NCBI GenBank assembly: GCA_036013505.1
Contig: CP107851.1
Coordinates: 9,968,001 to 10,032,000, forward strand
From: Streptomyces sp. NBC_00510
GTDB lineage: Bacteria; Actinomycetota; Actinomycetes; Streptomycetales; Streptomycetaceae
DNA length: 64,000 nucleotides
Reading direction: 5' to 3'
Shown: positions 9,036-16,986 of the stretch, piece after piece
How positions within the stretch are numbered: position 1 is the first letter of the stretch
Layout of the letters: every line of letters starts with the position of its first letter
The notes under the pieces: model-generated
The model's input: only the letters and a program-made list of their open reading frames with translations
What the model was told of the DNA's origin: nothing
Database searches by the model: none
Translations under genes and position numbers: made by a program

Positions 9036-9304
9036 GCTGCGTCCTTTCCTTGACTGCTGAGGTTGCGACGGTGGGCTGCAGCCAAGGTGGAGACGTGCTG
9101 ACGCGACCAGCCCACACGGGCGGCCACCGCGGCCGGTCCGCCGCGTTCATAACGGGCGGCGATCCTGCCCGCTGCCTCACTCAGTGCCGTTCGCGCCTGC
9201 TCCAGCGCCAGGGTGTACTCCTCGACGGCGCGGGCGAGACGGTCCAGCTCGTCCGTTTCCTCGAGATCCAGTATGACGCGGGTCACGCGCGGTGAGGTCA
9301 CCAT
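9032..9304 (-). CDS. Small helical protein with C-terminal HTH, operon leader
   Basis: 90 residues. The N-terminal half is a likely coiled coil (ETDELDRLARAVEEYTLALE). The C-terminal half reads as a short helix-turn-helix (GPAAVAARVGWSRQHVSTLA). The ATG has AGGA seven bases upstream. It heads a three-gene operon and probably autoregulates it, possibly through the palindrome at 9337-9348. Confidence 0.6.
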   Translation of the reverse strand: MVTSPRVTRVILDLEETDELDRLARAVEEYTLALEQARTALSEAAGRIAARYERGGPAAVAARVGWSRQHVSTLAAAHRRNLSSQGKDAA

Positions 9305-9336
9305 GGGACGATCCTGCCTGACCTATAACGCAAACG

Positions 9337-9348
9337 CAAGCGCGCTTG
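9337..9348. promoter_or_regulatory. 12-bp palindrome upstream of TA-like operon
   Basis: CAAGCGCGCTTG is a perfect palindrome 33 bp before the first gene's ATG. On the minus strand it is followed by two TTGCGT hexamers in tandem and a TATAGG that could be the -10 box. It is a plausible operator for the HTH-containing first gene. Confidence 0.45.
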
Positions 9349-9433
9349 ACATTTCCTGGAGGGCTGGATCCGCATGGCTTCGGACCGGCTACGCCTGGGC
9401 GGGCCTTGCTGATCGTTTCAGAATGAGGTGCGG

Positions 9434-9848
9434 AGTCGTCCCGGTCCACCAGGGAGACGTACGTGGCGAGCACGACCACGGGCCCGGTACCGGCCCACAG
9501 CGTCAGCTGGATGGGGTTCGTGGTGGTCCGCACCTCCAGCTGCTCCAGCAGCTCGTCACCCTCCAGCGAGCAGATGCCGACCATGGGCCCGCGGTGCCCG
9601 ACTTGGCGCCAGGCCTGCGCGGTCTGCACGAGCAGGTCGAGGGTGGGCACCATGACCAGGATCCGGCAGTCCCGGAACAGATCCAGCGCAGCCCATGCGG
9701 CGGTGATGGTCTTCCCCGATCCGGTGGCGGACACCAGCGTGGCCCGCGCCCCGTCGTCGGGGACGGGGGAGCGTGCGGGGAACCCCGCCCACTGCCGGAT
9801 CCGCGCGTTCGCTTCGACCTGGTGCTCGCGCAGCCGGACGCTCTTCAC
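9434..9848 (-). pseudogene. N-terminal remnant of DEAD/DEAH helicase
   Basis: Reading from a GTG at 9848 with the same GGAGG leader as the intact helicase at 24784-27468, the peptide matches that helicase closely for about 138 residues (HQVEANARIRQW, Walker A ATGSGKT, LVMVPTLDLLVQTAQAWRQV). It then stops matching after SLVDRDD at about 9434. The DEAH box, motif III and all later domains are missing. Not functional as a helicase. Confidence 0.85.
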
Positions 9849-10097
9849 GCCTGCTCCTCCTCCTGGGCCGGTGGGACAGCCACCGCCGCCTGCGCCCTGT
9901 TCCTGCCCACACGCGTTGCTCGTGCAGGTGGCGAGAGCCAAGGCGTCCGGTGTGACACCGTACCGGCCAGTCTCCGGCCACGAGCCGGCCTGCGGCCCGT
10001 CCGCCACTCTCGGGTGTCGCGCGCGTTCCGGAAGCGGCACGGGAACGTACCCGGACCCCCTGTAGTGTCCTGCAGCACCGTGAACGGAAGACCCCGC

Positions 10098-10123
10098 GTG
10101 CCCGATGTGAACGTCCGGATCCC
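10098..10123 (+). pseudogene. Stub of RHH antitoxin gene
   Basis: GTG followed by codons for PDVNVRIP, identical to the start of the gene at 27719, then broken by the deletion junction. Confidence 0.75.
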
Positions 10124-10161
10124 CGTTCGGCCGCCGACACGCCCGGGGCCGCTTCGAACGA

Positions 10162-10272
10162 TTCCTGCTGCAGGCGCTTTTCCTCGGCGGCCTTGGCCTT
10201 CTTCGCGTCCTGGTAGGCCTGCAAAAGCTGAGCGGTCACTTCTTGCGAGCCGCGGCGCCCCCTCAGACCCAT
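10162..10272 (-). pseudogene. 5' fragment of a small charged helical gene
   Basis: From an ATG at 10272 the frame encodes a basic start and a helical, lysine/glutamate-rich stretch (AYQDAKKAKAAEEKRLQQE), then runs into the helicase-cassette remnant at 10161. It is probably a gene cut by the rearrangement. No family recognised. Confidence 0.35.
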
Positions 10273-10673
10273 CGTGTCACCTGCTGGAAAGCCATGCCCG
10301 CCCCACAAGAGCAACAATCCTCGAACCGCACTGGTCGAGAGCCGTGGCGATGGAACGTTGCTGGTGGTCGGTTGTTCTCTGAGCGGGTGAAGCAGGCTGC
10401 ATCTGGTGTTGCGATACCTCGCGCCGCCGTTGAACCGGCAAGGGGGCGTGCCCGCCGCATAGGCGACGATTCGGATCGGATGCAGACACGCAGCAGTTCG
10501 GTCTCCTTCGGTGCTTTCCCGTTGCGCGGAGGCTGGCCTCAAGCGCCGCTATCAACTCACCCCCTCCACGTTCGCGAGAGCCACGCCGGGCGAAGTCACC
10601 GATTAGGGGCTGTACGAGGTGAACGGGTCATTGTGGGCATGTCGCCGACGTCAGGCCCCGCGCGTGAGGCGGA
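10273..10673. other. No gene recognised
   Basis: Intergenic sequence between the rearranged remnant and the NTF2-like gene. No frame is supported by domain, start site or codon use. Confidence 0.45.
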
Positions 10674-11171
10674 TCAGGGGGTCACGGTGACGAAGGTGTC
10701 GGCGATGCGGTCGACGTCGGTCGGGTGGGAGGCGATGGCGATGATGCGCCAGGTACCGGAGTCGTGACGCCGGACCTCGAAGTGCACTGCGAGGCGCTCG
10801 ATCTCGGTGTTGTCGGCCCTGCGGCGCGACCAGATCACGTCGATCCCGGCGGAGTGCGAGCTGTAGGCGGTCACTCGGCTGTCGGGAACATCGGTGTGGG
10901 TGTATCCGGCGGCCCGCAGCGGCTCCTGCTGCGCAGCAAGGTAGACCAGTACCGAGTCCGGGTCGGGGCACCAGTCGTACAGGGCGCGGGCCGGGTCGGG
11001 GTCGTCCCTTGAGACGCTGAGCGGAGGGACCCAGAAGTTCAGAACGACCCGGGGATCGGCGGATGGGTCCGCAGCCACGGCGGTCCAGGCCGGGAGGTAC
11101 TGGTTGAAGAACCAGTCACGGGCCTCCTCGGCCGCATGCGCCACGTTGTCCTTGTACTGCTCGAGGTCCAC
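10674..11171 (-). CDS. SnoaL/NTF2-like protein (DUF6841-like)
   Basis: 165 residues from a GTG at 11171 with GGAG four bases upstream; the longer open frame to 11285 lacks a start signal. The layout is a helix with DWFFNQYLPAWTAVA, then alternating strands ending in DSGTWRIIAIASH, typical of the cone-shaped NTF2-like fold. I recall similar Streptomyces sequences in DUF6841. Such folds may be enzymes, ligand binders or immunity proteins; there are no catalytic residues to choose between them. Single-gene unit. Confidence 0.6.
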   Translation of the reverse strand: MDLEQYKDNVAHAAEEARDWFFNQYLPAWTAVAADPSADPRVVLNFWVPPLSVSRDDPDPARALYDWCPDPDSVLVYLAAQQEPLRAAGYTHTDVPDSRVTAYSSHSAGIDVIWSRRRADNTEIERLAVHFEVRRHDSGTWRIIAIASHPTDVDRIADTFVTVTP

Positions 11172-11519
11172 TTCGCTCCTTCGCCTTCCTCGCACTCCGG
11201 GCGCGAGCCTCGCCCGGGCCTGGGATTGCCCCCGACGCCATTCTGACAAAACGTCAGGTAATGGGAGCCCGACCCGCCGACCCACACCGGGAGCGGCTGC
11301 GGCACCGGCCGCAGGCGGCGCCAGGCGGTCACGCCCGAGCAGCCCACCACACCGGCGGGGACGGCCCGCCTGTCCACACCTTGCGCATTACATAGACAAT
11401 GCCCGCCAGAGCAACACGGTCAGGCACCCGAAGCCGATCCGGGTTCCTTGGTGCCCGCTGCGCGTGGTCGGCTCCTGGCGTCGTACTCACCGCCGTCTCG
11501 TTACAAAGCGCACGACGAC
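11172..11519. other. No gene recognised
   Basis: GC-rich stretch between a minus-strand and a plus-strand gene, presumably holding divergent promoters. No clear -10/-35 pair is visible. Confidence 0.4.
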
Positions 11520-11850
11520 GGTGCCTGCCGACTTGTTGGGGTCTGCCACTGCGGGCCTGCTGGACGACTTCCGCACGGGTGTTTGGCAACCCAGTGTGGA
11601 AGAGCGCGATCTCGCCGATGGCCTGGCTCCTATCCGCTGGAGCGAAGAGTCTCTGCGAGCATCCCTGCGGGGCCTCCCACAGGCGGTCGCCGACGGCCGC
11701 CTGTGCACACTGTTCGTACTCGTCGTCCAGGTCATTGCCCCGGCACCGGGAGCCGCCAGCGACGGCACCCTGCTGCAGGTACGGGTCCTCATCGACGCCC
11801 TCACCCCGCCCCTGACGGGCTCTGGCGTGAGCTGGCCGTTCTCAGGGTGA
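11520..11850 (+). CDS. Hypothetical protein
   Basis: 109 residues from a GTG at 11520. The peptide has plausible protein composition (LLDDFRTGVWQPSVEERDLADGLAPIRW, then a hydrophobic CTLFVLVVQVIAP segment) and high GC at third positions, but no recognised domain. The start is uncertain, since the open frame extends upstream to 11104. It could also be the 3' part of a larger decayed gene. Confidence 0.35.
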
Positions 11851-12362
11851 AGAGCCCTTGGACGTTGGCCAGGTGAGCATGGCCCCGAACCGGACAGCCA
11901 CGAGGAGAGCGTGGAAGGCGACACGACGGCCATCCCTGACCTGCTGCGCGCGGGGCTCCGGCACAGGCTCAGAGACTGACCTGCCGTGACCCCGCTGGTT
12001 CGGGCACGAAGAGGACGCGGTGACGTCGCCTGTTCGGGGCGTGCGGCGACCGCCGGGCGGATGGTGGTGGGTATTCCGTGCGCGGCCGCAGCAGGCCCGA
12101 GAGGGCTGCCGCGGCCGCGCACGGATCGCTGCTCTGGTCGCCGAGACGACCTCGTCGATGGCGGTTCGTACCGGACCGGTTGCCGGGCCCACGAGGGCGG
12201 GGTCCCGGCCGGCTCGATGGGATCGATGCGGCCGGGGCTCTGCGGCAGCCACGCCTCGCCCGCTGCGCGCTGGGTGTCCGACGCAGACGGGGCCGGCGTG
12301 TGGTGTGGCCGCGAGGGGGACTGTCGCTGTGGAGGCCCCCCGGCTGGCTGTCCGCGCTTCGG
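11851..12362. other. No gene recognised
   Basis: Half a kilobase with long open frames on both strands caused by high GC, all rich in R, P and A. None has a domain or ribosome binding site. Confidence 0.45.
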
Positions 12363-13427
12363 TCAGCGGCTGAAGCATTCGCCCGCGTAGGTCTCAAGGG
12401 CGGGCGCGACTGCGTGTTCCCCGTCATGCAGCCGGTCGAGGCGCACCAGGGTATAGGCCTGGTGGCCGTCGATGAGGTGCGTGCGATCCCGGCCGAGGTC
12501 GGCGCCGGGGAGGGGCAGGAGGGTCAGTTGGACGGTCTGCTTCGAGGTGCCGGGGCGGGTCTCGAAGACAACCGCGGCGATCTTGGACCATGGGACGTAG
12601 AACTCGGAGGTGGCGTACTCACGCATCCCGATGCCACCTGGCCCGATCCGCAGCCGAAGAGGCCGCCTCCAGCGTCGGAAGGAGTGGATCGTCATCCCCC
12701 AGGCAATCACGGTGCCCCAGCCCCAGAGGGCCCAGAACGTTCCGAAGTGACCGGCCGACGTGGCTGCCACTACACCGGCAGGCACAGTGAGTACGCAGGC
12801 GACGCCGAGCCGGGTCAAGAACCGCGCTCCGTTGGGCTCCCGCCCGAGGAACACGCACTCGCCACCGGGAACATTCCACGCCGCGTCGGCCACGACGGGG
12901 GGAGCGGGAGGCCGCACGGACAAGGGGACCGTCTCGAACCGTTCGCCCCCGTAGTACGCCAGTGCATCGGTGAGCTCGGAAATACCCTGATCGAGCTTGT
13001 CAGTGTCGAGCAGGGTGTACCGCAGCCGTCCGTCGCGGGTCGGATCGGGCTTGCGCGGCAACGTGACGCCCGCGACGGGACGGAGGGTGAGCAGCGGAGC
13101 GGGATAGCTGGTTCCGTCCTCGCCGTACACCGGTTCCGGGTAGCGGAGGGCGATAGCCTCGATCTGCGCCCAGCTCAATGCCCCGTCGTACGTCGTCACT
13201 CCGAAGTCGTCAACGACGAGCCGGAACGGCTTCCGCAGCCGGGCGAATTGCACCACTCCCAAGAGCACGCACAGAGCGCTGGCAAGCACAGGAAACGCAA
13301 GGTCCGTGAGGTGGTCGGGGCGCCCTTCCGCCACGAACCACGCCGCCATTGCCGCTAGCCCGACGCCGGCGACGCCCAGGAAACGCCGCCCGGTCTGCCG
13401 TATCCGTCTACCGGCAGTGAACTCCAT
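12363..13427 (-). CDS. Membrane protein with two PH-like halves
   Basis: 354 residues. Two hydrophobic hairpins (roughly 15-60 and 210-250) are each followed by a soluble beta-rich segment containing FRLVVDDFGVTTYDG in the first half and LRLRIGPGGIGMREY in the second. This repeats the TM-hairpin plus PH-like (YdbT/PH-2 style) layout, so the protein looks like an internal duplication. ATG at 13427 follows GGGGGA. Function unknown; such proteins usually sit in the cytoplasmic membrane with the PH-like parts inside. Confidence 0.65.
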   Translation of the reverse strand: MEFTAGRRIRQTGRRFLGVAGVGLAAMAAWFVAEGRPDHLTDLAFPVLASALCVLLGVVQFARLRKPFRLVVDDFGVTTYDGALSWAQIEAIALRYPEPVYGEDGTSYPAPLLTLRPVAGVTLPRKPDPTRDGRLRYTLLDTDKLDQGISELTDALAYYGGERFETVPLSVRPPAPPVVADAAWNVPGGECVFLGREPNGARFLTRLGVACVLTVPAGVVAATSAGHFGTFWALWGWGTVIAWGMTIHSFRRWRRPLRLRIGPGGIGMREYATSEFYVPWSKIAAVVFETRPGTSKQTVQLTLLPLPGADLGRDRTHLIDGHQAYTLVRLDRLHDGEHAVAPALETYAGECFSR

Positions 13428-13834
13428 TGCCGCATCCCCCCGTTAGTTGTGACCGACCCCCACGATGCGGTACGGCGTCACGCTTCGGCGCCTCCCAGAC
13501 CGCACTGGTGCGCAGCGGTGACGCACTTGTTGCGTGGTGTGCCGTCGCGGTCAGCGCGGGATACGCCCCGAGATCCGCAGGCGTGGTTGCTCACCGCGTC
13601 GAACACGACGTTCTCCCTGCGATCCGGCCGCCCGGGTTCACTGGTGTCACCGGTGAGGAGCACGAATCTGCTCACCACCGCAGGTCGCCAGGACTTTCGG
13701 TACCTCACCGCTCCACGGGCTGCCCCTGCCGCTGAATCTGACGCTATGACGGGTCGCGGTTGCTGCTTTGCGAGGCTGCACGGTGACGGGCTTGCAGAGC
13801 TTCCCCGCCGAAGGGCGACTGGCGTGCTGTCCGG
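13428..13834. other. No gene recognised
   Basis: The sequence upstream of the Uma2 remnant does not encode the expected Uma2 N-terminus in any frame. It probably contains the breakpoint of that gene. Confidence 0.4.
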
Positions 13835-14105
13835 TGTGACCGTGCATGCCCAGGACGTCATCGCCGTCGTGGAGATCGCCTCTCCCTCCACCCGCGTCGC
13901 GGACCGGAAGGTGAAGCCCGCTCTGTATGCGGCAGCGGGGATCGAGCACTACTGGCGCCTGGAGCTGGAGCCTGCTCCGCGGCTGTACCTCGGGCACCTG
14001 GAGCACGGCGCCTACAGCGACCGGCTGGTCCCAGCCGGCCGGACCACGGCAGTGACGGAGCCGTTTCCCCTGGACATCGACCCCGCCGACCTGGTGAAGC
14101 GGTAG
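13835..14105 (+). pseudogene. C-terminal half of a Uma2-family endonuclease
   Basis: About 90 residues match the C-terminal half of Uma2 (DUF820) PD-(D/E)XK nucleases: VVEIASPSTRVADRKVKPALY contains the E...D..K core, followed by AGIEHYWRLELE. The N-terminal half (helix and first strand) is missing, and no start codon with a ribosome binding site precedes the remnant. Uma2 genes are very numerous in Streptomyces, with unknown role. Confidence 0.7.
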
Positions 14106-14190
14106 GCAGCCGGCACTGGCCGACCGTAGAGCGGCGCATGCCGCTATCGGTGCACGCGCACGCCAGGAACGCCCGGCACACGCCCGCGCG

Positions 14191-14231
14191 ACAGCAGGGC
14201 CGGCACCCTCAAGGCCGGCCGGCGTTGCTGT
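14191..14231. terminator. Interrupted hairpin, likely terminator
   Basis: ACAGCA at 14191-14196 pairs with TGCTGT at 14226-14231, with further GC pairing (GCCGGC/GCCGGC) inside. It follows the Uma2 remnant. Confidence 0.4.
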
Positions 14232-14316
14232 GTCGCCGCCGTGTGGGCTTGCCGCGGTGAGCGAGCCCGGGGTGTCGTGTCCGGGCGGCGTGCCGGAGCT
14301 CTGTGGCCCCTGTAGC

Positions 14317-14352
14317 GCTCCCTACGGTGTCCCCTATGCGGTCCCCTACGGT
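14317..14352. repeat. Three tandem 12-bp units upstream of replication-type gene
   Basis: Three head-to-tail units with consensus GTCCCCTACGGT (14317-14328, 14329-14340 and 14341-14352, with 2-3 mismatches from consensus in the first two). They lie about 275 bp before the probable start of the replication-relaxation gene and could be iteron-like binding sites or part of its control region. Confidence 0.5.
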
Positions 14353-14626
14353 GACCTCCCGTGCCCGGTGTTGCATTCGTGCAGGTCAGCGGGCCTGTGC
14401 GTGGGTGGCGGCGGTGCCGACAGCCCTTTACTCCCGTGCTTGTGTGTCAGTGGTGGGTGGTGGAGTGGTCGTGGTGGGGCTTGCGGTGGGGCCCGGGGTG
14501 CCCGCCCAGCCCCGGGGGGTGTGCGTGCGCGGGCCGTCGGCCGCGCCCCGCGGTCGGGGAGCCGGTGTGGCCCCCCAGGGGGGCCGGTTGGGATGTGGAG
14601 CGGCGGCGGGGGAGGCGAGGTGTGGG

Positions 14627-16117
14627 GTGACGGGGAGCAGGCGGTGGCCGTATGGGTCGACGGCCCGGGTGCGGGGTCTGGTGCTGCTGGCGCTGGGGGT
14701 GGTGAAGGTCGCCACGGCCGGGCAGCTGCGGCAGCTGGTGTTGCCGGGGACGGCGGATGTGCAGACGGTCCGCAATGCGTGCAAGGACCTGAAGGCGGCG
14801 GGGCTGGTGGAGTCGGTGGGCTCGGCCAACCGGCCCGGCCGGTCGGGCAGGCCGGTGGCGGAGCAGGTGTGGAACCTGACTACGGCGGGGCTGGCGGCGG
14901 CCGCCGGCGAACTCGGCCGCCCGCCGAAGGAGATGGGCGGCACGGCGCGGGAGGCGGCGAAGGCCGGTGCCGGGCACGCGCTGAAGGTGACCGACACCAT
15001 CGACGCGTTCTGCCAGTCACCACCACAACCCACCCACCCCATCCCCCGCCGCAGCCCTTGCCTCGCTGACGAAGCCAGGCCCGTAAGCGCCGGGCCCGCC
15101 CCAACGGAAACCCCCGCCCCCGCCCGAAGCGCCGGGCCTGCCACCGGCACCCAGCCCGCCCCTGCAGTCCAGCCGGGGTCACGGCGGGTATCCGCCCGGC
15201 CTCGCGGCCTGGGCACCCTGCGCGGCTGGACGACGGAAGTGATCCTCCCGGTCACCGGAACCTTCACCACGCCCGGCAGGGGCAGCCTGCGGGCCGACGC
15301 GGTGCTGACTGCACCACAGGACCAGCTGCCGGTGTTGTTCGTGGAGGTCGACAACCACACCGAACCGGCAGCTGTGCTGGCGGACAAGATCGCCCGCTAC
15401 CACCGCTTCTTCCAGCGCACCATGACCGGCCACCGCGTAGGGGACGACGTCCCGCTGTGGTCGACACGATGGGAGGACTCCTGTCGTGGGGGCTACCCGC
15501 CGGTGGCGATCGTCTTCACCCGGCGGGTCAACCCCCAGGTGCCGCAGCGCCGCATCAGCGAAGTGGCCCGCCTTTCGGCCCGGTACTGGCAGGGCACCTG
15601 GCATACCGGCCCCTACACCGATGCTTGGGGCACGCCAGACGGCTGGCGCACCTACGACTTCACGGTGCCTGTCCTGGTCACCACCTTGGACCGGCTGGCT
15701 GCTGATGGCCCGCATGGGGCGGTGTGGCGGCGCTTCGGCCACAGCGTCCGCGAGGCGCTTACCGCCGCCCTGGACAATCCTGACGACTACCGCGCCTACC
15801 GGCAGCGGGAGGAGCAGCGGCATGCGGCCCGGCAGGCTGCCGAACGAGCCCGCGCCGCGGCCAGGGAGGCCCGCAAGCAGCGACGCATGGAAGAACAGCG
15901 CCGCCGCCGGGCAGAAATGTGGCCCTGTCCGGCCTGCGGCACCGACGTCCATCCGGACGACTACGACGGCGGGCAGGGCGACGGCCTGGCGCCCGGAGCC
16001 GAGTGCCCGCTCTGCCGCAGCGAGCGTGAACGCCTTGACCGGGAGAGGGCCGAGGCGGAAGCGGAGTGGGCACGCGAACGCCGTGGCAACGGACTGTTCG
16101 GCTGGCTGCGCAGCTGA
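14627..16117 (+). CDS. Replication-relaxation family protein with C-terminal zinc ribbon
   Basis: About 496 residues from a GTG at 14627 (GAGG seven bases upstream); the open frame extends to 14303, but that part is low-complexity and unlikely to be coding. An N-terminal winged helix (ATAGQLRQLVLPGTADVQTV, then KAAGLVESVG) is followed by a nuclease-like beta core (LRADAVLTAPQDQLPVLFVE). A long arginine/alanine coiled coil (about 395-440) precedes two CPAC/CPLC knuckles forming a zinc ribbon. This family is named for plasmid replication/relaxation roles and is typical of Streptomyces plasmids and integrative elements, so it marks mobile-element ancestry. Confidence 0.75.
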   Translation: MTGSRRWPYGSTARVRGLVLLALGVVKVATAGQLRQLVLPGTADVQTVRNACKDLKAAGLVESVGSANRPGRSGRPVAEQVWNLTTAGLAAAAGELGRPPKEMGGTAREAAKAGAGHALKVTDTIDAFCQSPPQPTHPIPRRSPCLADEARPVSAGPAPTETPAPARSAGPATGTQPAPAVQPGSRRVSARPRGLGTLRGWTTEVILPVTGTFTTPGRGSLRADAVLTAPQDQLPVLFVEVDNHTEPAAVLADKIARYHRFFQRTMTGHRVGDDVPLWSTRWEDSCRGGYPPVAIVFTRRVNPQVPQRRISEVARLSARYWQGTWHTGPYTDAWGTPDGWRTYDFTVPVLVTTLDRLAADGPHGAVWRRFGHSVREALTAALDNPDDYRAYRQREEQRHAARQAAERARAAAREARKQRRMEEQRRRRAEMWPCPACGTDVHPDDYDGGQGDGLAPGAECPLCRSERERLDRERAEAEAEWARERRGNGLFGWLRS

Positions 16118-16203
16118 ACCCCGCCCAGGCGGTGTTCGTTGCCTACACGGGAAGTCCGAGTCAAGCCCTGGCGACCATCGTGAGGCGGCGGCCCGGCCGC
16201 TGC

Positions 16204-16600
16204 TCAGGCTTTGCGCATGAGGGTGTCGCGGTCGGGGCCGAGCAGGAAGGGCAGGAGTTCACGCATAACGCTGGCGAACGCCCGGACTCTGAGTTCGGTC
16301 AGACGGGCGTTGCGCGCGGTGTTGGGCAGATGGTTCAGTGGCCCGAGCCCGCATCTGACGTACAGGTTGCCCACGTACACGCGATCCCGCGCCGTGGAGG
16401 GTACGTCTGCTTTCTCCGCGAACGCAGACACCGCGACTTCGCAGTGCCACTGGTAGTGGCGGATCCCGAACCTCAGACCGTGACCGATGTACTTGATCCC
16501 GCCCTGATGTCGGCCGGCCCGGCGAAACCTGCCTTGAGCAGGAACCGGAAGGCTTCCGGCCCCACCCTGCGAACCACCCGCTCTCCGGTCTCCCGCTCGG
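16204..16600 (-). pseudogene. Frameshifted hypothetical gene
   Basis: The minus strand reads a convincing peptide, first in one frame (VGPEAFRFLLKAGFAGPADI) and then, after a shift near 16500, in another (KYIGHGLRFGIRHYQWHCEV through LYVRCGLGPLNHLPNTARN to LLPFLLGPDRD). The two parts join into one plausible Streptomyces protein of about 130 residues, with the N-terminus missing. It is therefore a broken gene with at least one indel. No function is assigned. The stretch 16601-16986 has only a short plus-strand fragment (DEAVRLAIRNLTDGSDVLSE) that I cannot place. Confidence 0.45.
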
Positions 16601-16986
16601 CGCGCGGGGTGTGTGGCGTGGGCTTCGTGTCCTCGGGCGTGGGTTCGATGCCGGCCCGACCGACAGGCTACGCGGGTGTGGTCGCCGAATCCGTGACCTA
16701 CGCCGGTGAGAGCGCGTCGACTTCTCTAGGCTGGATATCACGCACAGCGAACTTCCCGGACGAAGCGGTGAGGCTGGCCATCCGCAACCTCACCGACGGA
16801 TCCGACGTTCTGTCCGAACGCGTCACCTTGGGGGCCGTCGAAACCATCCGCGACGCACGGGGGGAGACCCGAGTGGTGACGGCTCAACGGAAGCTCGCGG
16901 CGGCACGGTACGCGAGGATCGGAGGACGGGGGCGGCTTGGGAATGCTGGGGTAACGGACGAGGGTGGGGCACGGGTGAGGGCAGTG

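Larger units (their letters stand above)
9434..10161. repeat. Partial copy of the 27-29 kb cassette with an internal deletion
   Basis: Positions 9434-10123 match 27057-27744 (helicase 5' part, promoter region and the first nine codons of the RHH gene). Positions 10125-10161 then match 29093-29129, inside the AbiEii-like gene. About 1.35 kb present in the intact locus is therefore missing at the junction, and the copy ends abruptly on both sides. Confidence 0.8.

Noticed and set aside
16066..16986. 307-residue N-terminal extension of the TIR protein
   Set aside because: The extension spans an antisense pseudogene and unrelated sequence; the TIR domain begins properly after the ATG at 16987.
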